Shown: positions 57,923 through 64,000 of the stretch, piece after piece
Numbering within the stretch: position 1 is the stretch's first letter
How the letters are laid out: each line of letters opens with the position of its first letter
NCBI GenBank assembly: GCA_008477525.1
Contig: SPDT01000006.1
Location: forward strand, 4,243,501 to 4,307,500
DNA from: Hypomyces perniciosus
Lineage: Eukaryota > Ascomycota > Sordariomycetes > Hypocreales > Hypocreaceae
Reading direction: 5' to 3'
Length of the DNA stretch: 64,000 nt
Translations under genes and position numbers: made by a program
The notes under the pieces: generated by a model
Seen by the model: only the letters and a program-made list of their open reading frames with translations
What the model was told of the DNA's origin: nothing
The model's database searches: none

Positions 57923-59431
57923 TAATGATGGAAGTCTTCGCAAAAAGTCTCACTTTTTCTTTCGTCTCGGCTTCGGGTCGATGCCCAGCAGAGCAGCAGT
58001 AGCAGCCTGAGGCTTTACGGGCGAGTAGGGAACCCGGCTAATTTAATCAAAGGCCCCTGGCTTAGTCCGCTAAGTACAGAGGCTATAGGCTCCAGGCCAG
58101 AGTCTACCACAGGCTGGAGCACCGCTCTAGGCCGGGGTGCTGCCGTCTGGAAAGCACGACCCACCTTTTTCTCCCCAAAAGGGCGCTAAGGAAGCATTAG
58201 GGAAATTAAGCGAGGCTGGCGTGGAAAACCGTTGGTCCTTGGGCTGGGCCACTGCGGCGAGCGTGTATAAAAATACAGGCATAGACATATAGAAAGCCCG
58301 GCCTGCCCTCCACTCAATTCTCCCCGTCCCAGCCCTGCCCGACCTTCTGCCCGCTCGCCGCTGAGGCCGAAGCAACAGCAGGCAGCACTCAGCGCCAGCA
58401 TAGCCGCTGCAACCCGCTCATCGTCACGTCACCCAGACGGCCTCAGGTACCTCGCCACCGTTTGGCCGCCTGCAAGTGACATCCACCGCCTCACCGAACT
58501 CGCCTCTAGCTGTTGCGCCCATTCAGCAACATCATTGGCGCGCGACTGTGCCCCTCAATCGCTGCATTTGGACGCTTTGGGGTGGTGTTTGTCCCAGTAG
58601 TGCATGCGCCATTCCAGCTCGTGCAAGCCTGGTGTTTGCTTGCCCAAACAGCCTGCGGGTGGTGTATTGGTATAAACTGATCGAGTCGCTGCTTTGACTT
58701 GACAGTTGCCTCCGAGGTGCGCGGCGGTGCATCATCAACCGCCCGTTCAAAGCACCTCGGCACAAGGTAAGTGATTCTTCAAGCAAACTCGTTTGTTCAT
58801 TTGTTCATTTTTTTTATTCCAAGCCATGTAATGCGTTGTGCTTTTCTCCTATTTGGCGTTTGTTAATAATCTACTATCCCATGTTGTCGTCATATCGTCA
58901 CTGCGGCACTTGACCATCCATGTATATCCTATCCTATTCACTATCTATGCGGAGTACTGCATCCGTCAATGCATCGCGCATCTCCAACACATCACCGAGA
59001 GTCGTCTTTGCATGGCTTTACATGATCTTGCGTTTACATATCCATCCATTATTGCACTCGCTTTTATTTTTTTATCCCTCTTCCAATCAACACACCCAGC
59101 CATGGTCTTATCATCGCCATGCAGTCCCTCAATCCCCCTCCTTCCTTCTCATGTACTCCGTACCTCCATTTTTAACCCGCCTCACCTCATCTAAATGTCT
59201 GCATCTATCCGCCCTTCCCCACACACACCACACACCATATGCATCGTCTACGCATATAAACAGCCGCCTCGTACTGGCTTCCAGTATGTGGTCTACTTTT
59301 CATATGCCCTCTGTCGTTGCTCTATTCTGGTCATCGTAACACCAGTTGCTGATCAACATACTCTGCAGGACATCATAACCTACAAAGCCATGAGGACCAG
59401 AATCATTTTAAGCTATCACTCTTAAGACGCA

Positions 59432-62400
59432 ATGACTTCCAGGTAAGCATGTGCTTGAGCTCTTCCAATGAGACATGAAGCTAACCAGCTGCCAGACTTG
59501 ATCGACTAGTTACGTAAGTTGACCCTATCACCTGCCTTCCTAGGCGCTGTATTATAACCTTGCGAGATGTAGCTTCGCATGGTTATGAAATAAATCTCTC
59601 CATGAATGGATAGCTGACTCTGCCATTTGTAGTATCCTCGAAACGGGGAGCACCAGGCTCATCCGGGACACAGCCGTCAACCAGCTTGCCGACTGGCAAA
59701 AGCAACACCCCGATGAGCTCTTCAATCTCCTATCACGTGTGGTTCCCTACCTCCGCCACAAAGATTGGGAGACGCGACAGACAGCGGCCAAGGCCATCGG
59801 CAAGATCGTAGAGAATGCACCTCTCTACGACCCTAACTATGAAGATGCGCCGAGTGAGCCTAAGAAGGAGGAAAGCTCTGCCGAAAATGGCCATGTCAAG
59901 AAAGAAGAAGACGATAAAGATTCATCCATCCTCGCCGACGACTTTTTCAAATTCGAGGCACTTGATGTAGAGATCGTTCTGAAATATGGACGAGAACTTC
60001 TTCGGGGTGGCGGCCTTGAGTATCACCTTGCAACCCTGGACCCTCAAGCACGCCTGGCTTATCAGAAAAAGACTCTTGTCGGTCGACTAGGCTTGCTGGG
60101 AAGAAAATTCGAGGATGAAGAAGTCCCTGTTGCCAATGACGGCGTTCCTAAGACCCCGCTTGATACAAGCAACGGCAATGGTATAGCCCGGAGTGATAGT
60201 GTCCCAGCCCACAGCCAGCCATCAGAGGAATCGCAACTAAGCTCAAGACAACTCAATGTGTTAAAGCGAAAGCGGAAGAAAGAGGCCATGAAGGCATCCC
60301 AGGGGAAAGGAGGCTTTGGCGACCTCTCATTAAGGCGATCAACGACGACTGGATCCGAAGGATTTGGGGATGATGCCCAGATGGGTGATCACGATTCGAA
60401 GAAGAATGGAAAAATGAACGATTACTTCAACCTCGACCGCCCAGGGGACATCGACGAAGACGCAAAAGTCGTCAGCGAATTCAAGGGGTCCGTCATACCT
60501 ATCAAATCCGACCTCGAAGCTGAGGAGTCTCTGGAAGGCGTGGAGTGGCCATACGAACGGTTGTGTGATTTTCTCAAAATCGATCTCTTTGATTCATCCT
60601 GGGAAACCCGCCATGGAGCCGCCATGGGACTGCGTGAAGTCCTGCGAGTCCACGGAGGCGGAGCCGGTAGAACTCATGGCAAATCAAGAGATGAAAATGA
60701 TGCCCAAAACCGCAAATGGCTTGATGACCTTGCCTGCCGACTGTGCTGTGTCTTGATGCTGGACCGCTTCACTGACTATAGTTCAGATACCTCGGTGGCC
60801 CCAATCAGAGAGACAATTGGCCAAACCTTGGGATCTGTCCTCAAGCATGTGTCCCCCGAGTCAGTTTACGATATCTATCGGATCCTGTACCGAATGGTGA
60901 TGCAAGATGATCTGAAGCTGGACCGGCCCGTATGGGCTGTTTGCCATGGCGGCATGGTAGGGTTGAGATATGTCGTAGCCATCAGAAAGGACCTCCTGCT
61001 CCAAGACGGCGATATGATCGACGGGGTGATTAAGGCGGTCATGAAAGGCTTGGGCGACTTGGACGACGACGTCCGCTCTGTCAGTGCTGCCACTTTGATC
61101 CCCATGGCCCAGGAATTTGTTACCATGCGACCTGCTTCGCTAGATGAACTTACCAACATTGTCTGGGAGAGTTTATCCAACCTGGGTGATGATTTGAGTG
61201 CCAGTACTGGTCGTATCATGGATCTTCTAGCTACATTGTGTGGCTTCCCCGAGGTTCTGGAATCAATGAAAAACTCCGCGGCCCAGGATGAGGAACGCTC
61301 ATTTACACTGTTGGTACCACGCCTATATCCCTTCCTACGACATACTATTACCTCAGTCCGCCTTGCTGTGCTGAAAGCTCTTTTGACCTTTGCGAATCTC
61401 GGCGACGAAGCATCTCAAGGCTGGCTCAATGGCAGGAGATTAAGGCTCATCTTTCAGAACATCTTGGTTGAGAGAGATAAGGAGACTCTCAACATGTCTC
61501 TGGAACTCTGGTCTGCTCTTGTCCGCTCTTTGGCAAAAAAGCCATCCATCCTTGCCGACGAATTTGCTTCTCACATCGACCCGCTGATGCAGCTGACGTT
61601 ACATCCCATTGGTGTTTCGCGGAATCCCATTCCTATGCATACAAATCTCTTTCAAAAACCGTCTGGGGGTACATATTCAATGCCTGGCTTCAATCAACCT
61701 GCGTCAAGACGAATGTCCTCTCCTGATGGATCTGAAAGGCCTACGAAACGCCGTCGCAAGTCTACCAAGGTCGAGGAGACTGTCTCAAACAATTTGACGC
61801 ATGATGTGGATGGTCATATGATGCAAGGAGATGTTGATCTTGTTGGGCTAGATGTCTTGATCCGATCCAGGGTCTCCGCTTCTAAGGCCATGGGCTTAAT
61901 CATGTCGCTGGTACCGTCTGCGAATCTTGACGATTACGACGCCTTGCTGGTTCCTGGTCTCACTTCAGCGTATTCTTCTACCCAACTTACTGCCTGCATC
62001 GTTATCGACGAATATGCAAGGAATTGCCAAAATGCGGAAGATTCCGCTCGCTATCTGGATCACTTGCAGCGCATCGTAGAGTCTGATCGTCCCTCAGCAT
62101 ACAGAGATCTCGTCACCTTCGTTCAGCGCGCGAGAACGCAATGTCAACAACTAATCCATTTGTTCCGCGATCATGGAAAAGTTTCTCATAGCAAGCTCCC
62201 TGTTCTGCCGGTCGTGGTACAGGGAGAGGCAGAGGCAGGCCCCAGCGCATTCTCAATCGCCACTGCTGAAAAGTGTGTCAGTGATGATTATGAGAGGCTG
62301 AAAAAGATTATGCCTCCGGGCCAACGGTTGATTGCTGGTCAGCAATTGGCTGAGGCCCGCGAAGTCACAATGCTGGCAATCGAAGAAGCTAAGACTTTCA

Positions 62401-64000
62401 AGGAGGCTCGTGACGTGAGAATCAAGGCTGGCGCAGCTTGTGCCATGGTCGCCATGAAGCTCTTGCCTAAGAAACCTAGTCCATTAATCAAGGGCATTAT
62501 GGATTCTGTCAAGACAGAGGAAAACCAGCTGCTTCAGAGCCGCTCATCAGAGACAATCGCCAAACTCGTGCAGCTCTTCACGGAGAAGGGAAGGCGAGGG
62601 CCGGCAGACAAAGTTGTTGCCAACCTGGTCAAGTTCTCTTGCGTCGAAGTTGCTGAGACTCCGGAGTTCCCTGTCCACGCTAGTAAGACTAGTTGTATTC
62701 TTTCCATGCAGAAGGAAGAGGACAGAGTTGATCATCCGGATGCTGCCAAATGGGCCAAGGAGGCCAAAGCTGCCCGCATCACCCGAAGAGGTGCTAAGGA
62801 AGCGCTTGAAATTCTTTCCAAGACCTATGGTGCAAATCTTCTTGAGACTGTTCCCAGTCTACGAGGCTTCATGCAGGATTCGCTGGTTAAGGCCTTCACT
62901 GGAGATCTGCCAGCTGAAGCTCGTGATCCAGAGCAGACATTTGGTCAGGAGATTGTTGATGCTATGTCCGTTATTAGGACACTGACTCCTACCTTGGACA
63001 AAGCTCTTCACTCATTCGTCATGGAGATGATGCCACTCGTTATCAAAGCCCTGCACTCCGACCTTTCTGTTTTCCGTTACATGGCTGCCAAATGTCTGGC
63101 TACTATATGCAGTGTTATTACTGTAGAAGGAATGACGGCGCTGGTTGAGAAGGTTCTGCCATCGATTAACAACCCGCTTGACCTCAACTTCCGCCAAGGC
63201 GTAATCGAAGCCATTTATCATTTGATTGCAGTCATGGGCGACGCCATCCTCCCATATGTCATCTTTCTCATTGTACCTGTACTTGGTCGGATGAGCGATT
63301 CAGACAATGAAATCCGTCTAATTGCGACGACGTCGTTCGCAACACTGGTCAAGCTGGTGCCACTTGAGGCTGGTATTCCTGATCCACCTGGTCTTTCCGA
63401 GGAACTTTTGAAGGGTCGAGATAGAGAGCGAACCTTTATTGCTCAGCTCCTCGACCCGAAAAAGGTTAAGCCATTCAAGATCCCCGTGGCAATCAAAGCG
63501 GAGCTTCGGTCTTATCAACAAGAAGGTGTTAACTGGCTTCATTTCCTCAATAAATACCATCTGCACGGCATTCTTTGTGACGACATGGGTCTTGGTAAGA
63601 CATTACAGACAATCTGCATTGTGGCGAGTGATCATCACCAGCGACAAGAAGAATTTGCGAAGACACAGGCTCCAGACGTGAGGCGATTACCGTCCCTGAT
63701 AGTCTGCCCCCCAACCCTTTCGGGACACTGGCAACAGGAGCTCAAGGCGTACGCGCCATTCCTCAGCGTCACTGCATATGTCGGGCCCCCAGCGGAGCGA
63801 AAAGCAATGAAAGACAAGCTTGGCGAAACCGACATCGTCATCACTTCGTATGACGTCACCCGAAACGATTCCGACTTGCTGGAGAAGTATAGCTGGAATT
63901 ACATTGTGCTGGATGAGGGCCACTTGATCAAGAATCCCAAAGCGAAAATTTCTCAGGCCGTGAAACGATTGGCCAGCAATCATCGACTCATCCTTACCGG
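59432..64000 (+). CDS. MOT1: TATA-binding-protein-associated ATPase Mot1/BTAF1 (3' end beyond window)
   Basis: Exons 59432-59442, 59496-59513 and 59633 to the edge; 1465 codons are present of a family usually near 1900. Mot1 is a Swi2/Snf2 ATPase that strips TBP from DNA. The start MTSRLDRLVTILETGSTRLI is coded by exons of 11 and 18 nt plus the long third exon. HEAT repeats fill the N-terminal 1250 residues, with a basic NLS-like patch (TKRRRK near residue 714). The ATPase begins with LRSYQQEGVNWLHFL; Walker A DDMGLGKT starts at residue 1326 and the DEGH box at 1437, both in the frame predicted from the start, which supports the model. The helicase C-terminal half lies beyond the window. Confidence 0.95.

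Larger units (their letters stand above)
55735..59431. promoter_or_regulatory. Divergent intergenic region, SMC3 / MOT1
   Basis: 3.7 kb, the second longest gene-free stretch. It contains the MCB box next to SMC3 and five exact GTAC-N3-GTAC copies (56410, 57785, 57899, 57912, 59153). A GTAAGT donor at 58766 and a CTGCAG acceptor at 59367-59368 may mark a 5' leader intron of MOT1 (about 600 bp; low confidence). Frames of up to 161 codons overlap each other and carry no domain. Confidence 0.5.

Noticed and set aside
1..64000. tRNA genes
   Set aside because: Scanned by eye for B-box-like GGTTCGA motifs with acceptor-stem pairing; none was convincing. A covariance-model search would settle it.

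Overview
The window is nuclear DNA of a filamentous ascomycete, most probably a Sordariomycete of the order Hypocreales. The evidence is short introns (mostly 50-110 bp) with GTRNGT donors and CTAAC/CTGAC branch sites, and the gene repertoire: the ERMES subunit Mdm34, a HET-domain protein, an NB-ARC/TPR NLR relic and a secreted large-subunit catalase. There is roughly one gene per 3 kb, with long regulatory gaps and no operons. I could not fix the genus. I recognised no transposon, rRNA, tRNA or CRISPR array.

Layout, left to right. 1-4225: no gene, then a low-complexity leader. 4226-7738 (+): RING/PH/VWA protein. 8603-9232 (-): Lot6-type FMN reductase. 10521-12406 (-): chaperonin subunit CCT8. 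13677-14650 (+): INO80-type HMG-box subunit. 15014-16769 (-): RMD1/RMD8-family (DUF155) membrane protein. 17338-18833 (-): saccharopine dehydrogenase-like oxidoreductase. 19336-19993 (+): ribosomal protein eL43. 22562-24540 (+): RING+PHD protein. 25575-26697 (+): mitoribosomal mL46. 27178-29636 (+): catalase. 30134-31776 (+): broken NLR. 32290-33692 (+): ENT nucleoside transporter. 34170-36048 (-): inositol-pentakisphosphate 2-kinase. 38461-40532 (+): Mdm34. 42127-43031 (-): Yaf9. 43475-44416 (+): Coq11-like. 44513-45445 (-): Syf2. 45937-47643 (+): unrecognised protein, possibly mitochondrial. 49154-51229 (+): HET protein. 51945-55734 (-): cohesin SMC3. 59432 to the right edge (+): Mot1/BTAF1, cut by the window end.

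Most genes are housekeeping. Themes are chromatin and transcription (INO80-type HMG protein, Yaf9, RING-PHD, SMC3, Mot1), mitochondria (mL46, Mdm34, Coq11, perhaps the 45937 gene), RNA and protein biogenesis (eL43, Syf2, CCT8) and self/non-self recognition (HET protein, NLR relic). Exon models were built by hand from splice signals, phase and family homology. Several introns are easy to miss: two are stop-free and a multiple of three long, and several exons are 11-18 nt.

The most interesting observations are these: a dispersed 11-mer, GTAC-N3-GTAC, seen only between genes; a composite Cbf1/Tbf1-like element upstream of eL43; an MBF (MCB) box upstream of SMC3; an NLR broken by a frameshift and an internal deletion but keeping near-identical TPR repeats; a VWA domain with a degraded metal site; and a hexanucleotide microsatellite coding a charged tract in the HET protein. 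I found no convincing evidence of a wholly new biological system.
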